Assembly: GCA_050084985.1 (NCBI GenBank)
Contig: JBITNC010000002.1
Coordinates: 4,340,001 to 4,404,000 of the forward strand
Origin: Nageia nagi
Taxonomy: Eukaryota; Pinophyta
Direction: 5' to 3'
DNA: 64,000 nt
Part shown: positions 11,347-22,226 of the stretch, in pieces
How the letters are laid out: each line of letters opens with the position of its first letter
Position numbering within the stretch: the stretch's first letter is position 1
The notes under the pieces: generated by a model
The model's database searches: none
The model's input: the letters and a program-made list of their open reading frames with translations, nothing else
Told to the model about the DNA's origin: nothing
Program-made: the position numbers and the translations under genes

Positions 11347-11917
11347 TGAGCATATAATTGATCAATCAGTTTCATTATTCAAGTATTCATATGAGAAGAT
11401 CTGGTATGTGTCTTTAGGCATTGTATAGTCATCTATATGTTATGCTCTATTAATAATCAACACATGTCTATATACAACAGGTGACTATGAGTGATGGCTT
11501 GGCATCTCCGTGATGACTTATAGTGCACCATTGATCAGTTATTTATAATATGGCATTATTTGATTCTCTTATTAATAAAATGAATATATGATGCATCTAA
11601 CTGATTTTGTTCATGAATTGCTTGTAGCATGCAAGATCTTCTTCAGAAATGCAGGTTACTCACCTTGTGTAAGCAAGCTCATGGAGACTCACATGTCAGC
11701 TTAAAGTTGATCGACTACTATGTACAGTGAAACCAATTGTGGTTAATGATTGTATTGTAAACCATTTTGTCAAATGGTAATGTAGTGAGTCTCAAACTAG
11801 TTCTCAAAAAGATTCTCAAATATGTAAATGTTCTCATCTTCGCTTGTATCTCTATGGAGGAAAACTCTCTCTTACTCTCTCTCTTCTCTCTTCTACGCTC
11901 TATCCCAATATTGCATT

Positions 11918-11926
11918 AAGGGGGAG
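11918..11926 (+). other. copia-1 polypurine tract
   Basis: AAGGGGGAG lies directly before the 3' LTR (TGTTAG at 11927), the position of the plus-strand primer. It is preceded by a CT-rich run (about 11865-11900) that is also conserved in copia-2. Confidence 0.9.
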
Positions 11927-12415
11927 TGTTAGAATTTGTAATGAAATATTGTGAATATCTAAACTCCTTGTAAATTCAATTAATCACTTAAAGGATATTT
12001 AGATACCTTAAGGGATTAATTGAATTCTTTATTATGTAAACTTTGACCTTACCATGTGGTTAGTTGGTAGGTCAAAGTTAGGTAATATATTTATTGTAAC
12101 CCTAACCTTACCCTTGGGTTAAAGGGAGGTTAGGGAGGTGCTCTCATGCTATAAATAGAGGGCTTATCCTCTTGTAATATAACTTAGATTTTGAGTAAGA
12201 TTACTCTACTAGTTTGTGTAGGAGAGAAAGGAATTGTAGTAAGAGGGTGCATAGTTTGAGAATTGAGATCTAGTTGTGGATGTACTCCCAAGGAGGGAGG
12301 AACCACTTATATTGGTGTTATCTTGTGTGAATGGTGTTATTAGCTTGTAGATGTTGAATGATTAAGTTTCCTATAGTCTTGGACCTTGAGGATTAGTGTA
12401 GAACTAATTCCATCA
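11927..12415 (+). repeat. copia-1 3' LTR
   Basis: 489 bp copy of 3816-4304. The differences seen by eye are five single-base changes. It is followed by the right TSD ATTTG at 12416-12420. Confidence 0.97.
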
Positions 12416-12420
12416 ATTTG

Positions 12421-13452
12421 TACATTAAATATTGCTTTAAGCTAATTATGGATTTGTTGGGGTTTTGAACATATCTAGGCTAACCTTTGAATCTTCATCA
12501 ACCATTGTATCCACCTTTAAACTTGTATATTTTCTTAATTATGTGACATATAGGCATTTAGCCTAATACATTTAGCTAGGGTTTCAACCTAGGGTTTTGA
12601 ACTTTAAGGTATAGGATTAGATTTTGAACATTGTTTAGTTTTGTTTAGCTTGAATTGTATGAGATCCATCCTCATTTAGGTTAATCATCCATTTATATTT
12701 GCATACTTTATCCATAGTTGTATATAGTTATATTTGTCACATATCTTTGAATCTTTATCATACATCTTGTAAAACACAACATGCAATGAATTATAATTTT
12801 TTTATATTAAAAACATATCTAATTATGGGCATTTTTTCATATCTAATTTTCTAATTATGGGCATTTTTTCATTTCTAATTGTCTAATTATGGGTGTTTAT
12901 CCACGAGCAACAAATGAGCAAAGCATTTTAGCGATGAATGATGGAGATGGATACGATTTTAGCTAGAGGATAGAGTTTCATGCTATAAAATAAGATCAAA
13001 AGAAAATAATTCCTTATCAGATAATTAGATATCAAATAGGTTGACATATGGGCATCACATAATCCAAACAATAATGGTGTTTTGTAATACCACCTATCTA
13101 TGTCGTAGTTCTAAAATCACATCACAATAGATCTAGCGATGAACATGTTTATGAATAATAGCCTCAAATTTGACAAAGTGAAGAGTTTAGTCACACTTCA
13201 ATTATATAATTATCCTCATTTATATCTTAGTAAGCATATTGTAGAGAAATAGTTCTTTGTTTCATTTCAATTCATTATTTTTTATCGACACCAATCATAT
13301 TTAGGGCATATGATACCCATAATAAAAAGTTTACAATGAAGATTTCAAGGTATCCTAATAGTGCGTAGGGTAAAGGGTACCTGCAATGATAAGTTCATTG
13401 TGAAGTTCCTATGATCCCCAATGGTATCCAAGGAAAAGGATACCCGCAATGA
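12421..13452. other. AT-rich intergenic DNA with a small tandem repeat
   Basis: No gene seen. At about 12808-12900 the motif TCTAATTATGGGCATTTTTTC is repeated three times with changes. Around 13320-13450 two loosely similar segments (GGTATCC...GGGTACC and GGTATCC...GGATACC) recur. It is the right flank of copia-1 and the left flank of the copia remnant starting at 13453. Confidence 0.5.
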
Positions 13453-14138
13453 TGTTAGGATATACTATATAAAAATAAAGTTAAGATTGAATAATTATTC
13501 TACTCTAATCTTATAAGAAGGATTAAATAATAAGTTCATTCAAAAAAGAGATTACAAATAGATGTAACATGGTTCACCCAATGTAGGCTACATCCATGAA
13601 GTATATTCAATCCTTGATTACTTATTAGTCCAAGCCATTAAGGAAAATAACTAATAGCCAAACTATTGTTCAATTACTCCTCAAAATAATAGTCTCTCTC
13701 CAAAGGATTTACCTCCTTTTCTATCTCTCAATCCTATGTAATTTTCTAGTTCATATTACCAAAATCATAAACTATACAATAAATAACCCATCTATATATA
13801 GATCCATACATTATATTTTTCACTCACAACTAGATTTTTTACAACTAAGAAATTTTCCATATATAGAAACATCAAGTTCTAAACTTGGAAGATCCAAAAT
13901 GAGTTTCTAAAACTAAAAAATGAGCTTTCCCAACTCTAGTTCTTGATGGATCACCATCAGATCGATTGGGAATATCGGATCAACTGCCAAGGGATCAACT
14001 ATACTGATTGGTTAGATTACTAGCTTAATCAACTACCAACTAATTGATTGGTTCCTAAAAATTAGCTTTGTGCATGTAGATTATGAAACAAAGAGCTAAA
14101 AATGTGACTTAATGAATTATTAGGCTCCATTCTTAATA
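13453..14138 (-). repeat. putative 3' LTR of the minus-strand copia remnant
   Basis: The left edge TGTTAGGA and right edge CTTAATA give, on the minus strand, a unit starting T(A/G)TTAAG and ending TCCTAACA, so the ends form a TGTTA...TAACA inverted repeat with one transition. Directly outside on the minus strand lies AAGTGGTAGAT (14149-14139), resembling the AAGTGGGAGAT polypurine tract typical of Tnt1-like elements. A minus-strand TATA-like stretch lies at 13792-13800. No second LTR was found, so this rests on edge motifs. Confidence 0.55.
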
Positions 14139-14218
14139 ATCTACCACTTCGAGACTAATCTTTTGTAATACCATGCAACGTAACATCTTGAATCTAAATA
14201 TTTTTATCATAATATTCA

Positions 14219-14461
14219 TTAATAAAGATCAACCAAAATTGAGTACAAGCCCAACTTCTCCTTTGTAAACACCTTTGCAACCTTTGCCAAAAACCCTTCA
14301 CCCAAATTTTTCATGAACATCCATTGGTTCACAATTTTCATTCCATAGGCAATACCACCTTGTGTAAATAAGTTCTCAATCCCCCCCTTGCATAATACTT
14401 GATCTCCATATTGAATACCTTCCTCCATGATCTTCTTCCTATATACACACAAATTGTGCAA
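14219..14461 (-). pseudogene. short unrecognised frame near the 3' end of the copia remnant
   Basis: An 80-codon open frame ending just before the putative polypurine tract. It sits where the C-terminal end of a copia polyprotein would lie and is followed by the tract and LTR. The residues show no motif I can assign with confidence, and it may be chance. Confidence 0.25.
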
Positions 14462-14869
14462 AACTTACATGCCTATAGGTAACTTAAACAAATCCCATTG
14501 GTATTACACTAAGGAATTAACCTACTTATCCATTCTAAGCTTCCACTTCTTCTTGGATTTCTTTTACAAATATTCACTACTATATATCAGTATACAATAC
14601 ATAACCAAAATTAGGGAAATATTGACTTAATCATTTTTATTCTCTAACATATCTTAGTGTAATTTCATTATTTTGATGTTGAAAACATCCTTGCACCTTT
14701 GGTATCCACATATTACTTTTCTTGTCTTTGAAAGCTATCTTTCCATTCAAGATGAATATCACCTTCTTCTTTTTGCAAAACCCCACTTCACTCTTTTACC
14801 CAAGTCCAAACTTGTGATGTCCTATGACTATATTCCTACCTTTAAAAGTCAAATTGTGTTAGTAAGAAA

Positions 14870-15950
14870 ATAGATTACACCAACAGTATTACCCCTTGCA
14901 ATAACCATGGAACCCTTTGTAATCTTTCACTCTTTATTTTTGAATGCAATCATATAACCATCACCATTAAGCTTGCTCTTCAAAATGACATTTCTATTCA
15001 AATCAGGGATATGCCTCACTTGATCATTGAGCACCCATCAATTTTTGTTAGGAATTTTAATCATGATATTCTATGCAAAATCTCTTTGAACATATTCTAT
15101 AAAATATTTTGTATGAGAAGTGATATAAAAAGAAACATCAAAATCTATAACCCAATAATTAATATTCATTTCAAGAGATAATATCAAAGCATGTTGTAAA
15201 ATATCACCAACCAAATTAGCCTCCTAATCATTACCTTGATTATCATTTCTTTCCTTCTCATCTCGTATCTTATACCTACACTCTCACTTCAACTATCCCT
15301 TATTCCCACAAGTCTAGCACTCCAAATTACCTTTTCCTTTGGATTTTCCCTCTAATTTTCCTTGATTTTGATTTTGAATTTTTCTTTGTCTCTTTGTCTT
15401 CACTTATCAATAGTTAGTGAACTATAATGCCTTGATAATTCACTTATTGATTTCCTCCTCATATACTCACTCATAATAATTTCCACCATATCATAAAGAA
15501 TTAACTTGCTAGAACTTAAAGCATAATTACTAACTACCATTACCAAGCTATTCTCCTTTTTTGGTAATGAAAAAAATATCAACAAGGCCCTTACTTCATC
15601 ATAAAAATATAAGTCCACCAAATACAACTATTTATTAACAATATAAAACTTATTTAAGTTGTTTGGAATAGAACCATGTTCTCCTATTTATATATTAAAT
15701 AACATTTTCATGAGAAATACCCTATTTGAGGTTGAGGGTTTTTCATACAACTTGGAAAACTTCTCCATGACACATTTTGTAGTTTTGTTTTTTAGATATG
15801 TTGAAGGAAACCAAATCTCCCAAACATAGCCTCATTGTACCTAATGCTTTTCTATCAAGAAGATCCCACTCCTCATTCGACATAGCTAAAGGTTGCTTTA
15901 TCTTACCCTTAAGTGGTAGAAAAAAATTATAAAAATCCCATCCAATGGAA
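14870..15950 (-). pseudogene. copia gag-protease remnant
   Basis: On the minus strand, with several stops: EEWDLLDRKALGTMRLCL then DEVRALLIFFSLP and IIMSEYMRRKS, matching the UBN2 gag of Tnt1-like copia elements (EEW..LDRKALGTIRLCL, DEVRALLIL.SLP, LSEEMRRK). A degenerate CCHC knuckle follows near 15330-15280. Next comes a protease block where the usual DSGAS reads DFDVS (near 15150), and VRHIPDLNRNVI, the conserved VRHVPDLKRNLI region before integrase. The change in the catalytic triad and the stops mean no function remains. It is a different family from copia-1/2. Confidence 0.75.
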
Positions 15951-15954
15951 ATTT

Positions 15955-16113
15955 CTTACTTGTTGCAACTTAGATTCAGTTTGTAAATATTATAAAAATT
16001 GATGATCAATATGAATTACTGTTTGTTATTCAACTAAATAATGCTTCCATTTTTAATAGCTTAAACCATAGAAAATAACTCCTTATCATAGGTAGGATAA
16101 TTCAAAGCAACTC
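15955..16113 (-). pseudogene. Ty3/gypsy RNase H fragment, left part of the split gypsy element
   Basis: The minus strand reads ALNYPTYDKELFSMV, then a shifted frame with VIHIDHQFL and KLQQVRNFHWMGFL, matching gypsy RNase H (LNYPTYDKELYALV, DHQ.L.YL, QSKLQQ...KWM.FLQ). It stops at the insertion site of the Athila-like element: 16109-16113 is that element's left TSD. The rest of the same gypsy element continues at 29982. At about 15955 the sequence changes directly into copia gag. Confidence 0.78.
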
Positions 16114-17192
16114 TGATGAGTCTCAAAATAGTCTCTATTTTGATGCAAAGACTCTATATTTTTGCTAAATTTGGGAAGACTTTTATCTCCTAGTCATATT
16201 TAGAATATATTAATACTATTTATTTTGAATTTAAATTCAACTTTGTTTAGTTTTCATATGTTTCATATATTTTTGTGATTTAATGAGTTTTATGGTTATA
16301 TAGTTCTAGTATTCTGTAATGAATAAAGTATGCTCAAAATGGTTTCTAGAAACATCATAAAAATGATAGTGTTTTAGTCCATTTGGCTGAGCTCCAGAAT
16401 AGCATTTCCAAAATTTTATGAGTGATATCACAATGGTTTAGGCATGAATCTAAATTAGATCACTTATAACAATTTTGAAATTCTAAGAACCTACTGAATT
16501 TTAGGAGAGTCCTAAATTTATGGAAACTCTAAGATGATAGATGTTATTGAAGAATTTGATTCTAGAATTATAGCAGAAGAGGCTCTAGAATCATTATCAT
16601 ATCATGAACATGTGCATATTGAGTGATTCATGGATAGTTAGCTAGGATATTTAAGGAAGATAAAGATTGCGAATAGAACTTCATATTTGTAGTAAAGTGA
16701 CTCACAACATTATCATTCCTAAATGATAGCAAGAAGGCTAGAGTACCAAAAATGCTATGTTTATCACAATATAAATGTTGTGAGGAATTCCAGCATAGTT
16801 GTTGGTAAATTTCATTATATATACCTCTCTATTTGATAAGTATTAGTTAGTTAGCACATAGATAAATTGTATTGTAATTATTCTCTAAAATAATACAAGT
16901 ATCAAGTTGAATTCAAATTTGTAATTTGTGTTGAAATCTTTGTTGGAAAGAGGAGGGCCCACTCTAACTAATAGGTGTTTCTTATTCATAATAGTTTAAA
17001 TCTATTTACTATTTGTTATCAAGATTATTTGATTGCCATATGAATTTAGTTTATCTTAGTTTTAGTAAGAAATGCTTTATAGTGTGTTAAGTGTAATAGA
17101 GAAACAAGAAAATAAATAGAGATTCAATTGCATATAGCTGAAGACACCTACCTTGGATTGATATAATTAAGTGGTAAATTGACAACTTATCA
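16114..17192 (+). repeat. 5' LTR of Athila/Tat-like element
   Basis: 1,079 bp, TG...CA, matching 28906-29981 along its whole length with many substitutions and small indels. No clear TATA box was chosen. Confidence 0.93.
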
Positions 17193-17196
17193 TTTT

Positions 17197-17214
17197 TAGC
17201 ATTGTTATCAAGGA
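17197..17214 (+). other. decayed tRNA-Asp primer binding site
   Basis: TAGCATTGTTATCAAGGA lies five bases after the LTR. Aligned without gaps to the tRNA-Asp primer site used by Athila/Tat elements (TGGCGCCGTTGCCGGGGA), 10 of 18 positions match and all eight differences are G-to-A or C-to-T. Confidence 0.7.
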
Positions 17215-17688
17215 AGATTGTTCTCTATTATAATAAAACATAAGTAAACCCTTCAGAATTGGAGTACCATCTTGGTAGAGCTAATTGGTCCCTAAGTTGT
17301 TGGATAGGTATGGAAGTTCATTATCTAGAAGGAGAACCATGATGTTTATTGAATTAGTTCTTAAAATTTCCTAAGTTAAGTTTTTGGCCAGTATCATATA
17401 GAAATTGTGTATTATCACATTTCCTCTATGTAGAAAGAAGAAATATTGAGAAATTCATGACTTGATAGTGATCCCATTGATCTTGCAATTTGATTTAAAC
17501 TAGATATTGAGGAGAAACTAGCACTCAACTGTAGCTCAGTATTTATAGCTTTACCAATCATTGGTTGATTACAACTTTGAATTTTCAAGGTCTATTTTTC
17601 TCAATTGATCAAGAGTATTAACTTATCTTGGAATTTTCTATAGAAACTATTTAGGAATTGTTTAATTTTTATCAGTAAGATGGATGTG

Positions 17689-19503
17689 ATGACCTAGAGA
17701 TGAAAGAGGTAGGTTTATTCGTACTAGGGGTAGAGATATTAAAAGAGGTAGAGTTAGAACACTAGGATAAAACCCCCTTAGATAAAAAAACTCTTAGAAC
17801 AAGGATCCGTATCATTGCAAAAGTTGAAGAAATAGAATTGAGTGGTTTGGTTGTTGAAAATTCAGTATTAAAACCTGAACAACATTCACAAAGTTTCATT
17901 AGTGAGACAATAAATACTATTCCTAAAAATGAAGAAGTTGCTGACAATAGTCCTAAAGAGAATTCTTTCAATAATTCCCAAAGAAGTAGTCCTCCTAATT
18001 CTTTGTCATCACAACAAAGAGGAATTGTTAATATGTCTTCATCAAGTTCTTTGAGTAGTTATGAAGGTCATAGTCAAACTAACCCTTCCTAGATATGAAT
18101 ATTAATATTTTCAAATCCACTTTTCAATATGTTTAGTGGATCAAGAGTACTAGGGAGTGGTGGCAATAGTGGTAATCCTCCAAATAGGACCTTCACTTTT
18201 CCTATAGTGATTAATCCTGCAACTAGTGCACCAATGAAGAACATTTCACCTACAATATTACCAAATTTCATAAGATTGTCTATTGAAAATCTTGATCAAT
18301 TCTTGTTTAAATTTAAGTTACTTTGTAGAACATATGAGTATGAAAATGATAGTCAAAAATTGAAACTTTTTCCATCCACTTTGAAATATAATGCATTAAG
18401 ATGGTTCATAGGGTTAGCTCCATATTCCATCACCACATGGGTAGAAATGGAGAGAGTGTTTCTGAATAAATACCAAGAATACTAAGAGTAAAATATAGAA
18501 AAGATGAACTTTTTTTAATTAAAAAAGGAGATGAAGAAATCTTAGAAGATTATTTGGATGGAATTTTTTTTATTCAGAATAGATGTGGAATGACAATAGA
18601 TCTAGATTTGGCAAAAACCATTTTTCTAAGGGGCATGAGAGATTCATCATTAGATATTCTCAATTTTATGGGAAAAGGTAATTTCACCACACTTCCTTTG
18701 GATGACATAGTTGAGTTATGTAGAAACTACTCAAGAACAAGGGCATCTTCAAGGAAAGCTAAAGCTCAGAAAGAATCAGGAACTATTAACACATTGATTG
18801 AGGAACTTGCAAATTTTAAAATATATATCTTTATAGAGTTGAATCAATTAAAAGGAGCAACAACTAAAACTTTAAAGGTAAAGGAGGTAGAATAACCAAG
18901 GGCAATATACTATCCAAGATGCAAAAAGAAGCACGCATTACATGAGTGCCCTTTGAACAAGACTAAATTTTGTAGTCTATGTAATGGCAATCATGTTACT
19001 ATTAATTGTGAATGTATGATTGTAGCTCAAATATTAGTGGCAAATATGGTCTCTAAGGAAAATTACATTGGATAGAGGATGAATCCTCTAATCCAAAATC
19101 AGATGAGATTCATGCAACCTATATGGAATATGCCATATTCATAGCAAATAAGTCCATATGGTTCATGGATGCCACCAATTCAAGATTGGTTTCAACTTCC
19201 AAAGAACTAATGGGGTGCATAACCCCAACAACAAACTAATTGGAATCAAAATATTCAATCCAATTGGAATCAGACTACTCAACCCAATTGGAATCAAACT
19301 ACTCAACCCATTTGGAATCAAAATTAGTATCAAAACAACCAAGCTAATTGGAATAAAAATCAACAAAGAATATGGAACCAAGGAAATCAACAACAAGCTT
19401 TGCTTATAGGACCAATTCAACAAGTGCCAAATCAGAATAAACAAATGCCGAAGCAAATAACTTTATCTTCTCAACTTGTTCCAAATGCTAACAATAATAG
19501 GTA
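17689..19503 (+). pseudogene. gag of Athila/Tat-like element
   Basis: An Arg/Gly-rich start near 17700 is followed by a Ser-rich stretch. The capsid-like block contains LDQFLFKFKLLCRTYEYEN and KYNALRWFIGLAPYSITTW (18129-18485), continuing at 18554-18895 after a frame break. Next come two Cys-rich motifs near 18918-19010, CKKKHALHEC and the CCHC knuckle CSLCNGNHVTINC. The tail is Asn/Gln/Trp-rich with repeats (19226-19390). The capsid packages element RNA in the cytoplasm. At least five stops interrupt it. Confidence 0.8.
19226..19390 (+). repeat. short tandem repeats coding an N/Q/W-rich gag tail
   Basis: About five or six copies of a ~24 bp unit like CCAATTGGAATCAAACTACT. In the gag frame they encode repeats of NWNQTTQP. 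The array is interrupted by a TAG, consistent with the general decay. Confidence 0.75.
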
Positions 19504-19679
19504 AATTTTTGCACTTACCTATGAAAGAGAATAAGATAATACTATAGCACTCAGTGCCATTAATCTTTATGAAATATAGTTGAGGTTTAGAAAGAAGTTA
19601 TATGAACTAGCTCCACCCATAATCACTAAGACACATGATGAAGAAGATATTAGCATATTAGAAGAAATTGATCAAATTG

Positions 19680-20385
19680 AGATTAAAGTATAGAAAAGTG
19701 AAAATAAAGAGAAGGTGATTCCATACCTTGATAGATGAGGTTCAACAAGAAAATAAGGAATCAGAATTATTGAGGGAATTGAAGAAGTTGAACATATTAG
19801 TACCTATTTTACAATTAATTAAGGAGGTACCAAAACTTTATAAGTTGGTAAAAGAACTCTGTATTCGAAAGCTAGGAAGAAGAAAATAATTCTACCCAAA
19901 AACTATTTAGGTAGATGGTAAATTGGTAAATGTACTCTCAGGTAAGCTAATAAACCCCAAGTATGGTGATGCAAGAAGCCCTGTTATTATTTTTCCAATT
20001 GGGGATACAAAAATTTTAAATGTATTAGTTGATATAAGAGAAACCATTAACATGATGACAATAGAAATGTATAAAAATATTGCATTATTGGGAATGCATC
20101 CTACACCTATTGTGTTACAAATGGCATATTAGTAAATTGTTAAGCTTGAAGGTATCTTTGAAGATATCCAAATCACTATGGAATCATGGGATTATCTATT
20201 TGATTTCTTAATCTTGAAGACTAAAGCTCATAATGGATATCCAATACTTTTGGGAAGATCATGGTTAGCTACAATAGCTACTTTTATCAATTGTAGGTTA
20301 GGTGATATGATAATCAAATATTATCAAAACTCTAAGATCATCTCTTTTTATCCTCCTGCACAACCCACTCTTGAGTATCAACATT
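19680..20385 (+). pseudogene. protease region of Athila/Tat-like element
   Basis: Two open stretches (19923-20132 and 20178-20387) separated by stops. The first contains LNVLVDIRETINMMTIEMYK, corresponding to the usual L.DLGASINLMP..MY of retropepsin-like proteases, where the catalytic D-(S/T)-G-A now reads D-I-R-E. The second holds the C-terminal block ILGRSWLATIATFINCRLGD-like (ILLGRSWLATIATFI...). The enzyme would cut the gag-pol precursor; the catalytic glycine is lost. Confidence 0.72.
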
Positions 20386-20538
20386 AGTTATGGGTAAATG
20401 GGCCAAAATATGATGAACCTGAGAACTTTGCATCTCTATATACCATTACTATCAAAGAGTATAAGGAAGAATTGAAAGAAATGTATTCATCTCCAGGAAA
20501 TGAAGAAGTAAGAGAAACATCTCAAGTTGGGGAGTCCA

Positions 20539-22226
20539 CAAGATCACATTTGTAGGAAATGGCCTTTAATGTGCCATCTAATCAACAAGAAAATTTTCCT
20601 CATAATTTTCCTTTTAATTACTTAGTTTAAATTCCTAAATGGATTAATTTGACATAAGGAGGATTTAAATTGGTTGAAGTACAACCAAGAAAAAAAATTG
20701 AATACTAATAGTTGGCTTACAGAGGAACAAGAAGTGAAGTTACTACAAGTACTGCAAGAAAATGAATCAGTGTTTACATGGGATTATAGTGATATGAAAG
20801 GAATAGATCCTAGAATTTGTAAGCATCATATTTATACTAATGAATCAAGACCTATTCAGTAGCATCCAAGAAGAATTATCCAGCCTTGAGGGATATAGTG
20901 AAAGAAGAAATTGAGAAATTACTAAAGGTAAATTTCATCTTTCCTATTTCAGAAAGTAAGTGGGTCTCACCTTTGGTGATAGTACCTAATAAGAATGGAA
21001 AATAGAGATTATGTAGATTATAGATCATTAAATAAGGCTACAAACATGGATCATTTTCCCTTGCCATTCATTGAACAGGTTGTGGACACATTTGCTAGTA
21101 AGAAGTAATTCTCATTTTTGGATGGTTTTAGTGGATACAATTAGATTTAGATTTTAGAAGAACAACAAGAGAATACCACCTTCACCTATGCATGGGGTAG
21201 ATATGCTTATAAGGTTCCATCTTTTTGTCTATGCAATGCACCTGCCACATTCCAAAGAGTTGTATTAGTAAATTTTGTTAATCTAACACATGATTGTGTT
21301 GAGGTGTACATGGATGAATTTACAATCTATGGGGATACATTTGACCAAGCCTTAAATAGTTTGGATAGGGTGTTATAAATATGTAAGGACCATAACCTTT
21401 CTCTTAGTTATGAAAAGTATTTTATGATGATGCAGGAAGGGATTGTATAGGGACATCATGTCTCAACCCAAGGTATAAAGGTGGATCTAAAGAAGGTGGA
21501 AGTAATTGAATAACTACAGATTCCAGAAAACCATACATTAATAAGAAGCTTCTTAAGACATGCTGGTTACTACAAAAGGTTTATCCAAAACTTCAATAAG
21601 ATAGCAACCTCTTTGATTATGCTACTTCATAAAGATACTAAGTTTGAATGGATAAGAGACTATGAAATTTCATTTCAACTGATTAAATTAAAGCTGACAA
21701 CTACTCCAGTGTTGAGAGGACCTAATTGGTATTTACCATTTCATATTCATTTTAATGCATCTGATTTTTCAATTGGAGTAGTATTGGGACAAGAGAATAT
21801 ATATAAGTCACATTATGCCATATACTACATTAGCAAGAACCTAGTTGGAGCTGAAAGAAATTATAGTACCACAAATAAATAATTCTTAGTAGTAGTATAT
21901 GTAATTAACAAGTTTAGGCATTACATTATAGGGTATAAAGTACTTATCCATATAGATCATGTAGCCATCAAGTATTTAATGAACAAACCTATAGTAAGTG
22001 AAAGAACTATTATATGGTTGTTATTACTTCAAGAATTTCATGTTACTATTGTGGATAAACCTAGAAAAGCCAATGTAGTTGCAGATTTCTTATCATGAAT
22101 AATTAGTGAAAAAAATGATGAACTTATTCAAGATTATTTTCCTAATGAATTTTTTTTTTCAAATTTGTACACCCACCCTAGTTTGCAGACATAACAAATT
22201 ATTTAGTAACAGAAAGACTACCCCCT
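20539..22226 (+). pseudogene. reverse transcriptase-RNase H, copy A of tandem duplication
   Basis: Contains FTWDYSDMKGIDPRICKHH, SPLVIVPNKNGK, a finger/palm region with CLCNAPATFQR, YMDEF at 21307-21321 (normally YMDDF, second catalytic Asp changed to Glu), then GYYKRFIQNFNKIA and the RNase H start FHIHFNASDFSIGVVLGQ, ending near a stop at 22096. Many stops interrupt it, including TAG 20860 and TAA 21376. This block would copy the RNA genome into DNA and degrade the RNA. It is followed head-to-tail by copy B. Confidence 0.85.

Larger units (their letters stand above)
3816..12415 (+). mobile_element. copia-1: complete Ty1/copia LTR retrotransposon with decayed ORF
   Basis: An 8.6 kb element with two 489 bp LTRs, each starting TGTTAG and ending TCCATCA. 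It is flanked by the 5 bp direct repeat ATTTG (3811-3815 and 12416-12420), the footprint of integrase-mediated insertion. A tRNA-iMet type primer site follows the 5' LTR and a polypurine tract precedes the 3' LTR. The domain order gag, protease, integrase, reverse transcriptase, RNase H is diagnostic of Ty1/copia. By eye the LTRs differ at 5 of 489 positions (about 1%), so insertion is fairly recent. The polyprotein is broken by three stops and a frameshift, so the copy is not autonomous. It is the same family as the element at 42038-50801. Confidence 0.97.
13453..15950 (-). mobile_element. truncated minus-strand Ty1/copia remnant
   Basis: A second, older copia lineage unlike copia-1/2. Reading on the minus strand, gag begins abruptly near 15950, then comes a broken zinc knuckle, protease and GAG-pre-integrase region to about 14870, an unrecognised stretch, a polypurine-like tract and the 3' LTR (14138 down to 13453). 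Integrase, RT and RNase H are not recognisable, and the 5' LTR and gag start are missing where it abuts the gypsy RNase H at about 15955. It is heavily mutated and inactive. Confidence 0.7.

Noticed and set aside
3816-12415. Copia-1 as an active element
   Set aside because: Three stops and a frameshift in the polyprotein exclude autonomous activity, although the LTRs are only about 1% apart.
19163-19456. A hydrophobic 97-codon minus-strand frame over the gag tail
   Set aside because: It is the reverse complement of the N/Q/W-rich tandem repeats; the hydrophobicity follows from the repeat sequence.
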